Part shown: piece by piece, positions 1 to 6,352 of the stretch
How the letters are laid out: each line of letters starts with the position of its first letter
Numbering within the stretch: position 1 is the first letter of the stretch
IMG/VR virus record: IMGVR_UViG_3300022752_000123
Coordinates: 1-45,393 of that record
Direction: 5' to 3' (one strand)
From: a virus
DNA: 45,393 nucleotides
Made by a program: the position numbers and the translations under genes
The notes under the pieces: generated by a model
Database searches by the model: none
Told to the model about the DNA's origin: nothing
Seen by the model: only the letters and a program-made list of their open reading frames with translations

Positions 1-346
1 GGCGGGGGCATTGGGCTTGTGTACTCTCTCTCTCTTATTATGTGTGTATGTAGGGGGGGGGGAGATGTGGTAAGGGCTTATAAGGGCTTACGGGGTTGCA
101 CTTTTTTATGTCAATGTCCGTTATATCGGTCAAAATGCGTGTTTTTGTGCGTTTTAATGCACATTATACTAGGCTAATTTATTGTGCATATTTCGGTTTA
201 TTTCCGAATTTGGCTTTGTTTTGTCACCGATTTTGGCAAATTAGTGACAGTAGTTCGAAATAGTGGCAAAAATTTGTACTCAGAGTACGAATACTAGAAA
301 AAATTTAAACTGCATGAAACTTTACGCAAATTTCATGCACTATAGG
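1..346. other. Non-coding left-end region rich in inverted repeats
   Basis: I see no convincing gene in the first 395 bases. The extreme left end is low-complexity: a CT run at 24-36, TG repeats at 41-46 and a run of ten G at 53-62. From about 131 the DNA is A/T-rich with several short inverted repeats: GTGC/GCAC arms at 147-150 and 159-162, TTCGG/CCGAA at 192-196 and 204-208, TGTCAC/GTGACA at 222-227 and 244-249, and a perfect palindrome GTACTCAGAGTAC at 276-288. Such clusters are typical of replication origins or of operator regions. Which of these it is, if either, is inference. It lies directly upstream of a promoter and a small HTH gene, so autoregulation is one option. The G run could also mark an assembly end. 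Confidence 0.5.
71..90. repeat. Perfect tandem 10-bp direct repeat
   Basis: The unit TAAGGGCTTA occurs twice back to back with no mismatch. It lies in the non-coding left end just after the G10 run. A binding site or slippage product are both possible. Confidence 0.7.
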
Positions 347-377
347 TTGTCAATTTGCAACTTATTAACTATTTTTG
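347..377 (+). promoter_or_regulatory. Bacteroidota-type promoter for the HTH gene at 396
   Basis: TTG at 347-349 is followed after 20 bases by TATTTTTG at 370-377, matching the TTG...TAnnTTTG consensus of the Bacteroidota primary sigma factor. The predicted transcription start, about 384, lies shortly upstream of the ATG at 396. This supports that ATG over the in-frame TTG codon at 375, which would sit inside the promoter. Confidence 0.55.
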
Positions 378-395
378 TTGTCAATTGTAAACTTT

Positions 396-563
396 ATGAA
401 AAAAGAGGGAAATGTAATATCTGTAACCAATTACGCCAAGCTTCACGGCCTAACAAGGCAGGCAATTATTAAGCGTCTTAAAAACAATAAACCCCTTCCG
501 GGTGTTAAATATTGCTACAAATCGGGTGGTAAAACTTCCCACTACATTCTAATAATGGAGTAA
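396..563 (+). CDS. Small helix-turn-helix protein, possible regulator
   Basis: This encodes 55 residues. After a short basic start, residues about 8-26 (VTNYAKLHGLTRQAIIKRL) read as a helix-turn-helix of the kind found in small phage and excisionase-like DNA-binding proteins. The C-terminal part looks like a short beta wing. The ATG at 396 is chosen because a TAnnTTTG promoter ends at 377. The inverted repeats just upstream are plausible operators. The gene and the lipoprotein after it form a short rightward unit facing the long leftward operon, a position where phages often keep a control gene. DNA binding is likely; the regulated promoter is unknown. Confidence 0.65.
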   Translation: MKKEGNVISVTNYAKLHGLTRQAIIKRLKNNKPLPGVKYCYKSGGKTSHYILIME

Positions 564-568
564 CTTTG
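561..568 (+). promoter_or_regulatory. TAACTTTG -7 element before the lipoprotein gene
   Basis: TAACTTTG matches TAnnTTTG and overlaps the stop codon of the HTH gene. No TTG is found at the expected -33 distance. The ATG at 573 is only four bases beyond it, so a transcript from here would be essentially leaderless. The same octamer overlaps the stop codons at 14320 and 41252. Confidence 0.35.
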
Positions 569-572
569 TAAT

Positions 573-722
573 ATGAAAAAGTTAATCATAGTGGCTGTAA
601 TAGCCTGTATCGCATCTTCCCTGACATCCTGCGTAACTGTTCAGAAGCAATATCTGGATGGAAAGGTGCTTAGAGATAGCACTAAAGTATTTGTAGGAGT
701 CGAGTTTAGAAAGGGAAACTAA
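573..722 (+). CDS. Small lipoprotein, 49 aa (superinfection-exclusion or spanin-like candidate)
   Basis: The protein has a classic lipoprotein signal: positively charged MKK, a hydrophobic core LIIVAVIACIASS, and a lipobox SLTSC with Cys at residue 20. This leaves a mature chain of about 30 residues, polar and slightly basic, ending in VEFRKGN. The sequence therefore shows export and lipidation at the inner or outer membrane. Known small phage lipoproteins are either outer-membrane spanin subunits (Rz1-like) or superinfection-exclusion proteins that block DNA entry. Nothing here separates the two. No Rz-like partner is next to it and no lysis gene is in the window, which favours exclusion slightly. 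It is the last gene before the convergent terminator. An ACTTCCC-like word (TCTTCCCTGACA) lies inside the signal-peptide coding part. Confidence 0.7.
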   Translation: MKKLIIVAVIACIASSLTSCVTVQKQYLDGKVLRDSTKVFVGVEFRKGN

Positions 723-786
723 TTGCCATTTTAAAATCTTAATTAACCGAGGTCTTTGGTCGGGTTTCGGGAAGAAGTGGCAATGA

Positions 787-813
787 AAAAGCCGAGGTTA
801 ATTCCTCGGCTTT
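787..813. terminator. Bidirectional hairpin terminator between convergent units
   Basis: AAAGCCGAGG and CCTCGGCTTT form a perfect 10-bp stem with a TTAATT loop. A/T runs on both outer sides let it work in both directions. It closes the rightward HTH/lipoprotein unit. On the other strand it contains the stop codon of the last leftward gene (798). Confidence 0.85.
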
Positions 814-986
814 CTTCGTGACAGCTTTTCGTTTGGTGCAACCTGCAAGTACATTCTATCCATCTTCTTGCCTACTCTATTGCGCCAACCCTGAATAATA
901 GAGTTTCTCTCTCTTTTATCTTTATATCGATCATTAAATATAATAGTGCCGTCAAAATCAATTAAAGATATAGATCCCCTTCTCAT
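798..986 (-). CDS. Small conserved-type phage protein of unknown function
   Basis: This encodes 62 residues and is the last gene of the leftward operon; its stop codon lies inside the terminator stem. The N-terminus SISLIDFDGTII resembles the DxDGT motif of HAD phosphatases, but the chain is far too short for a HAD fold and has no later HAD motifs. I read it instead as a beta hairpin followed by a basic helix (RERNSIIQGWRNRVGKK) and a basic tail. Small proteins of this pattern are common in Bacteroidota phages. It starts two bases after the SSB-like gene stops, which supports co-translation. Function unknown. Confidence 0.55.
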   Translation of the reverse strand: MRRGSISLIDFDGTIIFNDRYKDKRERNSIIQGWRNRVGKKMDRMYLQVAPNEKLSRRKPRN

Positions 987-988
987 AA

Positions 989-1543
989 TTAAAAGGGCAG
1001 CCCGCTGTCATCATCTTCTTGTGTTTGTGTAGCCTCCTCATCTTGAGTAAATGTACTGGATAGCCAGTTTTTCCAGAAAGCTATTTGCTTTGTGTTGTCG
1101 TAGCGTTTTTCTCCTTTTAGGATTACTGTTTCAAGCGGGGGAAGTTCTCCCATATTGTCCTTTGTGTAAGCGTGTTTTAAGAACTTACCGTTTTGGGAAA
1201 TAAAGCAACCCGCAGACGTTTTCCCTTTTTCATCTTTTTTGTAAGACGGTTGGATATAAACTTCCTCTTTTGGCTTTCCGCTTTTTAGTGCGTTGCAAAA
1301 GTTTCTGAAGTACCCGCTGTCTACGTGCATTTGCAAAATGTAGTTTTGCCCATCGTGATTAAGATGGATAGCAGCCTTTTCATACTGCCTTCCTTCATAC
1401 TCATCCTTGACAAATTCAACTTTTGTGATGGTTCCTTTAACACCATCAAAGGTTTCTGTAACACCATTTTTTTTAGTTACAAGCTTCCCTTCTTTAATGT
1501 TTAAATAAGTAACCCCTTCTCCTTTTTTAATAAGACCAGACAT
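989..1543 (-). CDS. Single-stranded DNA-binding protein (phage SSB-like)
   Basis: The 184-residue protein has a beta-rich body with regularly alternating hydrophobic strands, basic loops (SYKKDEKGKTSA) and aromatic residues. It ends in an acidic tail rich in Asp/Glu that finishes DDDSGLPF. A disordered acidic tail ending in Pro-Phe is the hallmark of SSB-type proteins and recruits replication partners. The length is close to that of SSB-like proteins annotated in Bacteroidota phages. It lies in the same operon as the primase-helicase and the initiator-like protein, so it probably coats ssDNA during phage replication. It is not a close match to bacterial Ssb in its core, so a T7 gp2.5-like functional analogue is also possible. 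Confidence 0.7.
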   Translation of the reverse strand: MSGLIKKGEGVTYLNIKEGKLVTKKNGVTETFDGVKGTITKVEFVKDEYEGRQYEKAAIHLNHDGQNYILQMHVDSGYFRNFCNALKSGKPKEEVYIQPSYKKDEKGKTSAGCFISQNGKFLKHAYTKDNMGELPPLETVILKGEKRYDNTKQIAFWKNWLSSTFTQDEEATQTQEDDDSGLPF

Positions 1544-1555
1544 AATAAAACCCGG

Positions 1556-1771
1556 TTAACGAGAGCCGGAATCGTTTAGATATGTGTTTTCGAAATATAA
1601 TGTTCCATCAATAAAGCCAATACCGGTTTCAGACGCAAGAGCGCCATCTTCCCAAGCCTTTACAATACTTACTCGTTCTTTAATCAGGTAAGCTTCCTTT
1701 TTGTTTTCTGCAATAGTTATCTCGTACTTGTCTTCTACCCATTTAAGAAGTTCTTGCATTGGAGTTTTCAT
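1556..1771 (-). CDS. Hypothetical protein, 71 aa
   Basis: I do not recognise this protein. It is acidic to neutral and starts with a predicted helix (MQELLKWVEDKYEITIAENKK), then a helix around KERVSIVKAWEDGA, then a short beta-rich C-terminus. The same overall shape is seen in small early phage proteins. Its start overlaps the end of the previous gene by 29 bases in a different frame. A later Met at residue 5 (1759) is an alternative start and would reduce that overlap. Confidence 0.5.
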   Translation of the reverse strand: MKTPMQELLKWVEDKYEITIAENKKEAYLIKERVSIVKAWEDGALASETGIGFIDGTLYFENTYLNDSGSR

Positions 1772-1982
1772 TTTTATCTATTTTTAGTTTTAATGAATGT
1801 ATTAATTTTTCTACGTTAGGGAAGTTCTCGCATACTTCAGTAAGCTCTAGGTTAATCTTAAATATTTTCTGCGCCACATCTTCCCCTATCTCACCCTCAA
1901 CGCCAGTCATAATATTTCTATACCTATTACCACCTAAGTAGCGATATAAGTGATTGTTTTGTATGTTTCTTAAAATTGCCAT
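1743..1982 (-). CDS. Hypothetical protein, 79 aa
   Basis: I do not recognise this protein. The N-terminal half (HLYRYLGGNRYRNIMTGVEGEI) looks like a small beta barrel or SH3-like fold; the C-terminal half is helical with Leu/Glu/Lys repeats. The start codon overlaps the stop codon of the HTH gene before it (TAATG), which suggests translational coupling. Confidence 0.5.
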   Translation of the reverse strand: MAILRNIQNNHLYRYLGGNRYRNIMTGVEGEIGEDVAQKIFKINLELTEVCENFPNVEKLIHSLKLKIDKNENSNARTS

Positions 1983-2206
1983 TAGAATATTTCAAAGTTT
2001 TTCCAACTAAAATATTTTTCGTTTTCTTTTTTCTTAAACACCTCGTACAGGTAATTGTCTCTATCATAACTTCCCCGACTAACGTGCCAAGCTAAATAAT
2101 AGCTAACCCCGCAAATTCTTGCAGCCTCACGAATACTAACGCCAGACGTTAGTACCTTTTTAACTTCTATAATCTTTTGATCAGACACCCTTTTAAATTT
2201 TTTCAT
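1982..2206 (-). CDS. Small helix-turn-helix DNA-binding protein
   Basis: This encodes 74 residues. Residues about 22-44 (SGVSIREAARICGVSYYLAWHV) form a typical helix-turn-helix: a first helix with REAARI, a turn with CGVS and a recognition helix. It is preceded by a basic stretch and a helix around DQKIIEVKKVL, as in transposase-type or Mor-like HTH domains. It overlaps the end of dcm by 14 bases and is coupled to the next gene. It probably acts as a transcription regulator or DNA accessory factor; the target is unknown. Confidence 0.6.
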   Translation of the reverse strand: MKKFKRVSDQKIIEVKKVLTSGVSIREAARICGVSYYLAWHVSRGSYDRDNYLYEVFKKKENEKYFSWKNFEIF

Positions 2207-2954
2207 ACAATTCTATTGTTTTAAAAATTTGATAAACTACTTGTGGTACTATTGCGTTTCCTCCTGCTTTGATTGATTCCTTTCTCCATTTAGAAAAGGT
2301 AATAGAGTCCAATCTGTCGGAAAGCCCATCATCTCCATTACAAATTGGGGGGACAGTTGGGAAGGTTTCCCATTTTCTTGTGCCATTAAATGATTCAATT
2401 CGCTTCTCCTTGATGGCTCGTTTTGGGGCCTCTCTTTTTCCGTTCCCGTATTCCAACATCTCGCTGTTGGTGTTGGCAACAAACCAAATTCTGTCTCTTC
2501 TGTGGGGAGCGTTGACGCTTGCAGCTGGAATAAGAAACGATTGTACTTCATATCCTTCATTTTCCAAGTCAGTTTGCACTTCTTCGAATACCAACCCTCC
2601 ATTCCAACTAACAAGCCCACGAACATTTTCGCCCACAACCCAAGTCGGTTTGACCTCTCTAATAACTCGTAACATTTCAGGCCAAAGGTGTCTTTCATCT
2701 TCTTTTCCCAATCGCTTTCCTGCGGTTGAGTAGGGTTGGCAGGGGAATCCTCCTGTAAGAATGTCAATTTGGTTTGCATATTTTGTAAAATCTGATTTTG
2801 TAATATCGGTAAATAATTCGGCATCAGGCCAATAGTATTTAAGGACTTTTTGACCAAACTCATTCCATTCACAATGAAACTTGTTTTCCCATCCCATCCA
2901 TTCCGCTGCTAAGTCAAAACCCCCAATCCCGCTAAATAATGATCCGTGTGTCAT
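2193..2954 (-). CDS. dcm: DNA cytosine-5 methyltransferase
   Basis: The 253-residue enzyme would transfer a methyl group from SAM to C5 of cytosine in a specific DNA sequence. The family motifs are present in order: motif I FSGIGG (7-12), motif IV with the catalytic PCQ (Cys72), motif VI ENV (109-111), motif VIII HRRDR (151-155) and motif X GNAIVPQV (232-239). The segment between VIII and X is only about 75 residues, so the target-recognition domain is small and the enzyme is short for the family. It starts on a TAATG overlap with the upstream gene. Likely roles are protection from host restriction or marking of phage DNA. Most of its length also encodes a second protein in the +1 frame (2249-2872). 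Confidence 0.9.
   Translation of the reverse strand: MTHGSLFSGIGGFDLAAEWMGWENKFHCEWNEFGQKVLKYYWPDAELFTDITKSDFTKYANQIDILTGGFPCQPYSTAGKRLGKEDERHLWPEMLRVIREVKPTWVVGENVRGLVSWNGGLVFEEVQTDLENEGYEVQSFLIPAASVNAPHRRDRIWFVANTNSEMLEYGNGKREAPKRAIKEKRIESFNGTRKWETFPTVPPICNGDDGLSDRLDSITFSKWRKESIKAGGNAIVPQVVYQIFKTIELYEKI
2249..2872 (-). CDS. Second protein encoded inside dcm in the +1 frame
   Basis: A 207-codon open frame lies wholly inside dcm on the same strand, shifted by +1. It does not look like a random shadow: it carries segments I recall from stand-alone phage proteins found near dcm genes. These are the GWYSKKCKLTWK/KYNRFLFQL region (about 93-117), TEETEFGLLPTPTA (124-137) and MMGFPTDWTLLPF (181-193) near the end. 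The same DNA encodes Dcm motif VIII (NAPHRRDRIWFVA) and GLSDRLD in the other frame, so both readings look constrained. The true start is uncertain; the first about 60 residues are low in recognisable features. Function is unknown. A partner or specificity subunit of Dcm, or a product reached by frameshifting, are possibilities. Recognition of the family is from memory. Confidence 0.55.
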   Translation of the reverse strand: MNGMSLVKKSLNTIGLMPNYLPILQNQILQNMQTKLTFLQEDSPANPTQPQESDWEKKMKDTFGLKCYELLERSNRLGLWAKMFVGLLVGMEGWYSKKCKLTWKMKDMKYNRFLFQLQASTLPTEETEFGLLPTPTARCWNTGTEKERPQNEPSRRSELNHLMAQENGKPSQLSPQFVMEMMGFPTDWTLLPFLNGERNQSKQEETQ

Positions 2955-3418
2955 TAAACTTTATTTAAATCAATAACTATATCGTGTGGAGCTGTTTTGT
3001 TTCCACCAAAATAAGGTCTTAACAAATAGCAAACAGGTGTGCTTTTAACATCTACGCGGTAGTTCCTTCCAGAAATATCTAATCTGTGCGCATCTCCATC
3101 GATATAAATCTTAAAATAATAATTTTTCCCGATATCTACACTTCTTAAATAATGCCAGCCGCGTATTCCCTCCGCATACCAATAAGCAAATATGTTTACC
3201 TTGCCTGATACTAAATCATAGTTCCATCCTATTCGTACAGAGTTTTCGTGATGTGAGGGAAAATATCCCACTCCAAATAGTTTATTAATATCTGCTTGGT
3301 CTTTACCTAAATCATATCTACAAGATTCGGTAAATGCTACTCTGTAAATTAATAGTTTTGGTTTAATAAGTAGCCGGGGAAGTCGCAGCGGTTTGTGTGT
3401 GTTTTTGTGAATTATCAT
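2954..3418 (-). CDS. Conserved phage/Bacteroidota protein of unknown function, beta-rich
   Basis: The 154-residue protein contains signature stretches I associate with a family recurrent in Bacteroidota and their phages: ESCRYDLGKDQADINKLFG (about 31-49), NSVRIGWNYD (about 59-68) and RPYFGGNKTAPHDI (about 134-147). The alternating aromatic strands between them suggest a beta-sandwich or jelly-roll. No catalytic residues can be pointed out. The stop codon overlaps the dcm start (TAATG), so the two are probably translated together. Function unknown. Confidence 0.6.
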   Translation of the reverse strand: MIIHKNTHKPLRLPRLLIKPKLLIYRVAFTESCRYDLGKDQADINKLFGVGYFPSHHENSVRIGWNYDLVSGKVNIFAYWYAEGIRGWHYLRSVDIGKNYYFKIYIDGDAHRLDISGRNYRVDVKSTPVCYLLRPYFGGNKTAPHDIVIDLNKV

Positions 3419-3429
3419 TGGGTTAGTAT

Positions 3430-5337
3430 TTAAAATGGAGCTTCAGTATCGTTGTCTTTATAAGGTAGCCATTGATTGGATATTTCAGCTTGAGTAATGT
3501 TGTCTGGGTTGTGGGAAGATAAGGCAACCTTTGCTCTCTTGATATCGCAATAATCTTGACCAGTAACAGGATGACAAAATCTTTTTGTTCGCCAATCGAG
3601 AATCAAATTACAATGACCAAGCTGACCTCCTGTTCTTTTTCTTTTAATCTTCTGTATCCATATCTCAACCTCCTTACTATTTTTATCTTCGTGAAATCTT
3701 GGTCTATAATAAGAGAGTATGTTATCAATCTTATTACCCCACATCGCTCCACCAGCTAAATCATACATATCTGCTACGGGCAATGATTTATCTTCTCTAT
3801 AGCTAGGACTTTTTGGATGCGCTATTATGTTGTAGCAAATACCATTTAATAATGCAAATCTTTTTATGTCTTTTAGTATACTTGACAAATACTGGTCTTC
3901 TCTTTGATAAGCTTTTTGCATTGAATCAAGTTGATTAAATGGATCAATCATTACTCCATCTAATCCTTTCTTAAGAATTAAATAACGAAACTTATTATGA
4001 ACAGATTCTATATCGTGTTCGTGTTCTGGATAAACAAAGAATATGTGTTGGCCAATAAAATCACAAGCCTCTATGTATTCTTCTTTTTTCATATCAGTCT
4101 TCCACTTGCCAACATACATCTCCACTAAATCATCATAAAAATCATAAGCAGGAAAATTTTCGGGACTAAAAACAGCCCACTTCCATCCATCCCAAATACT
4201 CTTAATAAGCATCAACTGAAGCATAAAAGTAGACTTACCCGCGTTAGCGTAACCCGTGCATAAATTTATGTCTCCTTTCTTCCATCTAAAGTATTCATCA
4301 AGCACATCAATTCGTGTCGGAGGAGCCACCTGCACACCCCTTTCAAAGTTCTCTAACATCGTTGAAAAAATATCTTCGACATAAAATATCCCATCTACTG
4401 GAACTTCCTGTGAACTCAATACAAGCGATTTAAGGGCATCTTTTCCAAAATGGCATAATACCTCATTAAAGTCTTTTGGTGCGATTTTTGGGCCGTTTCC
4501 GTGCGTCTGGTGCGATTTTAGGATTTCCCACCTCACGGTTCTGCATTTTTCAACCCCTAAACGCCGGATTAGCTCGTCCCGAAGGGCTTGACCGGGCGCG
4601 TCGTTGTCGGTCGCGATGATAAACTCTTCGACCTGTTCCAAGTACTCGGCGCAGTTGTCGAGATATTCCATCCGCTGGTTTCCTTTGCTCGCTCCGTTTG
4701 GAACCGAAAGAACTGCAAATCTTCCAAGTTCGTGTTCCACAACTTCCCCGTCCTCGTTACAAATCGGTTCGTAGTCCTGACCAAAACCAACCTCGTATGC
4801 TGATAGGGCATCAATTTCGCCTTCCACGATGATTGCGCATCTACGGCCTTGAAGTGTTTGCATCCCGAAAAAAATCAATTCAGCATCCTTCACAAGCTTG
4901 AAACCCTTTTTCCCATCTCGGTACTTTGCGTTTACGATTTCGTTGTCGCGAATGTAAGGGAAGACGATACAGCGCTCTTTCTGCTGTGACTGTGGCATCC
5001 ACTCTTCCTTGCCGTGAATAAAAAACTTTTGCAGAGTATTCTCACTTATTCCCCGGCCTGAAAAATAATTTTTCACTCTGTCATTCAACTCTGCATTTTT
5101 CAGCATCTCAGGACTAGGCTTTGCAAATTTTTTGATTGATTCGCTTTTAACGAAAGTCCTTACGTTTCCCATCCATCCGCAGTTATGGCAGTTGTAATCC
5201 CCTTGCGAAATGTTCACAGAAAGGCAAGGATCAGTTTTCTTTTTTCTCCCAGCAGAGCATTGTGGGCAGGTTGTTTTTTCTTGTCCGCTTCTTTTCCGAA
5301 GCCTAATTCCAAGTTTGGTAAGTTGGTCGTAGTACAT
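3430..5337 (-). CDS. Bifunctional DNA primase-helicase (T7 gp4/Twinkle-like)
   Basis: The 635-residue protein would lay RNA primers and unwind the replication fork. It begins with a zinc-binding domain (CPQC at 24-27 and CHNC at 50-53). The TOPRIM primase core follows, with the conserved Glu in VEGEIDALSA (171-180) and the acidic pair in ATDNDAPG (242-249). The C-terminal RecA/DnaB-type helicase has Walker A TGYANAGKST (361-370), Walker B VMIDPF (462-467) and a downstream IIAHPKSP sensor-like segment. The order zinc finger-TOPRIM-helicase is that of T7 gp4. It sits between the initiator-like gene and dcm in the early operon, and is the main replication enzyme visible, since no DNA polymerase is in the window. 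Confidence 0.9.
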   Translation of the reverse strand: MYYDQLTKLGIRLRKRSGQEKTTCPQCSAGRKKKTDPCLSVNISQGDYNCHNCGWMGNVRTFVKSESIKKFAKPSPEMLKNAELNDRVKNYFSGRGISENTLQKFFIHGKEEWMPQSQQKERCIVFPYIRDNEIVNAKYRDGKKGFKLVKDAELIFFGMQTLQGRRCAIIVEGEIDALSAYEVGFGQDYEPICNEDGEVVEHELGRFAVLSVPNGASKGNQRMEYLDNCAEYLEQVEEFIIATDNDAPGQALRDELIRRLGVEKCRTVRWEILKSHQTHGNGPKIAPKDFNEVLCHFGKDALKSLVLSSQEVPVDGIFYVEDIFSTMLENFERGVQVAPPTRIDVLDEYFRWKKGDINLCTGYANAGKSTFMLQLMLIKSIWDGWKWAVFSPENFPAYDFYDDLVEMYVGKWKTDMKKEEYIEACDFIGQHIFFVYPEHEHDIESVHNKFRYLILKKGLDGVMIDPFNQLDSMQKAYQREDQYLSSILKDIKRFALLNGICYNIIAHPKSPSYREDKSLPVADMYDLAGGAMWGNKIDNILSYYRPRFHEDKNSKEVEIWIQKIKRKRTGGQLGHCNLILDWRTKRFCHPVTGQDYCDIKRAKVALSSHNPDNITQAEISNQWLPYKDNDTEAPF

Positions 5338-5346
5338 TTTCAGTTT

Positions 5347-5985
5347 TTAAAAAATTTCACCTTCAAAAATTTCATAGTATTTCAATTCTTTTTTGAGTAA
5401 AAGGTTTTTTTGTTCTGTTCCAAGTTCTTGCCATTTTGTTCCATCCTCTGAAAAGTAAGCTCGGTTTAATTCCAAATCCACAAAACTTGCACTTTTCTTT
5501 TTTTCCCCATACCCCCTTTTTACACTTTTTTCGATTAAAGTACTATCCTTATCCTTATCCTTATCCTTATCCTTATCCTTATCCTTAATCATTTTGTAAT
5601 GATTATTGAATGATTCTTTAATTATTATATAATCATCTCCGAAATCTTTTGGAATTTCGTTACATAAGTTATTGGCAAACAATTCTTTAACAACACTAAT
5701 GATTACTGGCTTACTACTTAACAATGTAGGATATTGAAATTTTAAAAATTTAGGAATAAACCAAATATTTTTTACTTTCATTACTCGGTTCTCCATTTTT
5801 TTTAACATTTGCTCTTCTGTATAATCAACTTTACACATTAAATTAAGCAAAGCCATATTTTTTTTACATATCCCTGCGTGGTTGCAATTATCTACTAACC
5901 ATTGCCAAACAACTTTATCGTCATTTGAAAGAGATATATACCAATCGTCTTTCCATTTTTCGGTATCAGTTAATCTCTTCGCCAT
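5347..5985 (-). CDS. Replication initiator / helicase-loader-like protein
   Basis: This encodes 212 residues. The N-terminus (LTDTEKWKDDWYISLSNDDK, then VVWQWLVDNCNHAG) is typical of phage replisome-organiser proteins: a winged-helix fold that reads DNA and precedes a linker. Residues around 133-148 are a Lys-Asp dipeptide run encoded by a pure hexanucleotide repeat, followed by a variable basic linker and a short helical tail. It lies directly upstream of the primase-helicase, the usual place for an initiator or loader. DNA-origin binding and helicase loading are inferred from position and fold, not from a catalytic motif. The start overlaps the preceding small gene by 20 bases. Confidence 0.65.
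   Translation of the reverse strand: MAKRLTDTEKWKDDWYISLSNDDKVVWQWLVDNCNHAGICKKNMALLNLMCKVDYTEEQMLKKMENRVMKVKNIWFIPKFLKFQYPTLLSSKPVIISVVKELFANNLCNEIPKDFGDDYIIIKESFNNHYKMIKDKDKDKDKDKDKDSTLIEKSVKRGYGEKKKSASFVDLELNRAYFSEDGTKWQELGTEQKNLLLKKELKYYEIFEGEIF
5545..5586. repeat. Hexanucleotide repeat (ATCCTT)7, encodes a Lys-Asp run
   Basis: Seven perfect copies of ATCCTT (AAGGAT on the coding strand) lie inside the initiator-like gene and encode alternating Lys-Asp in a linker. Gain or loss of units keeps the frame, so slippage would change linker length without breaking the protein. Confidence 0.9.
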
Positions 5986-6175
5986 TATTTAAAATTTTAA
6001 AAGTTGCATCAATAAATCCTTTAATTTCTGGCCAATCCTCTTTTGTGATTTCAAGAATATTGAATTTATCTACATCAATTACTACATTATTTCTTGAGTT
6101 GGCAAATATTTCAGCCATTTTTTCTTCCTTGTCGTTTATCTCTGTAAAAACGACCAAATGCGTGTTAGTTGACAT
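5966..6175 (-). CDS. Hypothetical protein, 69 aa
   Basis: I do not recognise this protein. It is acidic, with a beta-alpha-beta pattern (LVVFTEINDKEEKMAEIFAN, NNVVIDVDKFNILEI). It ends ILNNGEEIN and its 3' end overlaps the start of the initiator-like gene by 20 bases, so the two are probably co-translated. It is the first gene after the structured intergenic element and may be the gene most directly affected by that element. Confidence 0.45.
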   Translation of the reverse strand: MSTNTHLVVFTEINDKEEKMAEIFANSRNNVVIDVDKFNILEITKEDWPEIKGFIDATFKILNNGEEIN

Positions 6176-6192
6176 AAAATAAAAATTAAGTT

Positions 6193-6307
6193 GGCTTGCC
6201 TATAACGCTGCTTATTTCGGTCTCTATGAAGAGAATGAAAACGCTACAGGACAAGCCAGTATTTTGAAATATATTATTGATGATTGATTCATAAAAACCG
6301 AATAAGC
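6193..6307 (-). promoter_or_regulatory. Structured intergenic RNA element, pseudoknot-like
   Basis: The gap between the sugar-kinase gene and the replication block holds two interleaved inverted repeats and a hairpin. Pair 1: GGCTTGCCT (6193-6201) with AGGACAAGCC (6248-6257), one bulged base. Pair 2: GCTTATTTCGG (6210-6220) with CCGAATAAGC (6298-6307), one extra T. Between them TCTCT (6221-6225) and AGAGA (6230-6234) close an ATGA tetraloop. The arms alternate (A-B-A'-B'), the arrangement of a pseudoknot or of two mutually exclusive folds. It would lie in the leader of the small gene at 6175 and the replication genes. Attenuation, RNA processing or translational control are inferences. Confidence 0.45.
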
Positions 6308-6352
6308 GACACGAATATACATCACAACTTCCCGAACTTCCAAAAAAATTTT

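Noticed and set aside
263-472. Open frame of 69 codons at the left end on the plus strand
   Set aside because: It runs through the promoter at 347-377 and overlaps the better HTH frame; no protein-like pattern.
798-986. HAD phosphatase because of DFDGT
   Set aside because: Only motif I is present and 62 residues cannot form the HAD fold.
2269-2733. 154-codon plus-strand frame opposite dcm
   Set aside because: Antisense shadow of dcm; Ser/Pro/Phe-rich with no family pattern, unlike the same-strand +1 frame.
5521-5590. CRISPR array
   Set aside because: The repeat is a six-base microsatellite without spacers; no other spaced repeats of CRISPR size were seen.
6193-6257. tRNA-like fold in the intergenic gap
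   Set aside because: The outer stem resembles an acceptor stem but there is no D-arm, no T-loop GGTTCGA and no anticodon arm of correct size; a regulatory fold fits better.
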